Shown here: piece by piece, positions 63,292 to 64,000 of the stretch
Numbering within the stretch: position 1 is the stretch's first letter
How the letters are laid out: each line of letters starts with the position of its first letter
Source of the DNA: Lithobates sylvaticus
Lineage: Eukaryota > Chordata > Amphibia > Anura > Ranidae
NCBI GenBank assembly: GCA_028564925.1
Contig: CM053033.1
Coordinates: forward strand, 82,621,968 to 82,685,967
DNA length: 64,000 bases
Direction of reading: 5' to 3'
Notes under the pieces: model-generated
The model's database searches: none
What the model saw: the letters and a program-made list of their open reading frames with translations, nothing else
Told to the model about the DNA's origin: nothing
Position numbers and translations under genes: made by a program

Positions 63292-64000
63292 TAGGGATGA
63301 GCCGAACACCCCCGGGTTCGGTTCGCACCAGAACCTTCGAACCGACCGAAAGTTCGCGCGAATTTTCGAACCCTATACGTTATAATGGACGCGAACGTTC
63401 GAAATCAAAAGTGCTAATTACAACGGCCAATATGCATGTTAATGTCATAAAACAGGGACCCGGGTCCTGCCCCAGGGGACATATATCAATGCAAAAAGAA
63501 CTTTTAAAAACTAACGTTTTTTCGGGAGCAGTCATTTTAATGATGCATAAAGTGAAAAAAAAAAAGTGAAATTTTCCTTTAAATATGGTACCTGGGGGGT
63601 GTCCAAAGTATGCTGTGAAGTGGCATGTGTTTCCCGTGTTTAGAACTGTCCTTGCACAAAATGACATTTGTAAAGGAAAAAAAGAAGCCATTTAAAACCA
63701 CTTGCGGCTTTAGGTTTGTTCTTAAGTAGAATCTGAACAGGTACATTATGAAGTGTAGCTCCATCCCAAAAAAATCTATTTTTATGCTTTTTGGAGAACA
63801 TAGGGAGGGGTTATCACCCCTGTAACATTTGCTGTCTTTGCAATCTGTTCAGAACATGTCACCTCACTTTCCGTCCCAATGACAAATGTTTTTGGGAAAA
63901 GTGGGGTTTTAATTGCAACAAGGATTGGTGATAAAGCATCAGTAGAGAGGAGATACCTTTTTCCCAAATTAAATCTAACATGATAGAATTTCCCTTCCTA
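63292..64000. mobile_element. hAT of the GGGATGAGCC family, runs off or truncated
   Basis: Begins TAGGGATGAGCCGAACACCC like the hAT at 52104. The segment 63590-63710 matches 52950-53070 in the opposite orientation (for example AGAACTGTCCTTGCACAAAA). No right end is found before the window ends. Confidence 0.65.

Overview
The window is nuclear DNA of an amphibian, most likely a ranid (true) frog. The best evidence is a 340-codon-class Tc1 transposase that I recognise as the Frog Prince family, first described from Rana pipiens. It sits among piggyBac, hAT, PIF/Harbinger, Tc1/mariner, Penelope-like and Tx1/L1-type elements of the kinds that fill large frog genomes. No prokaryotic gene, CRISPR array, tRNA or rRNA was seen.

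One host gene is clear: the 5' third of adamts13, the von Willebrand factor-cleaving protease, on the minus strand from about 30.4 kb to 1.2 kb. Six coding exons can be placed (30341-30418, 17659-17722, 12662-12810, 12163-12246, 7078-7202, 1194-1340). Their splice phases agree and they encode the signal peptide, a short prodomain and the metalloprotease domain up to the first half of the zinc-binding motif. The remaining exons must lie to the left of the window. A single exon-like open frame at 47582-47761 (+) may belong to a divergent neighbour that I could not name.

Region by region: 1-12 kb is introns 4-6, holding a hAT in a Harbinger-like element, a nearly whole Tc1, a mariner-type MITE, a Frog Prince copy inside a piggyBac MITE, and a three-level Harbinger nest. 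12.8-17.6 kb (intron 2) has MITEs, fold-backs and a 1-kb hAT. 17.8-30.3 kb (intron 1) has a Penelope-like element with inverted arms, a run of back-to-back MITEs, a tRNA-type SINE, and a 6-kb chimeric insertion. In that insertion a LINE and a Ty3/gypsy pol piece lie inside one target-site duplication. 30.5-47 kb has AT repeats, an LTR fossil, a retroviral-type leader/gag fossil, a 2.1-kb polypyrimidine tract, a minisatellite-bearing transposon and a 1-kb 24-bp minisatellite. 47-64 kb has SINE-tail arrays, a CR1-type LINE split by a Tx1-type LINE that itself carries a hAT and a MITE, a second LTR fossil, three minisatellite blocks and a decayed hammerhead-ribozyme motif.

The main story is of transposons layered on each other and on the adamts13 introns. 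Target-site duplications and a few empty sites allow the order of events to be read. Several insertions end within about 30-100 bp of adamts13 3' splice sites.
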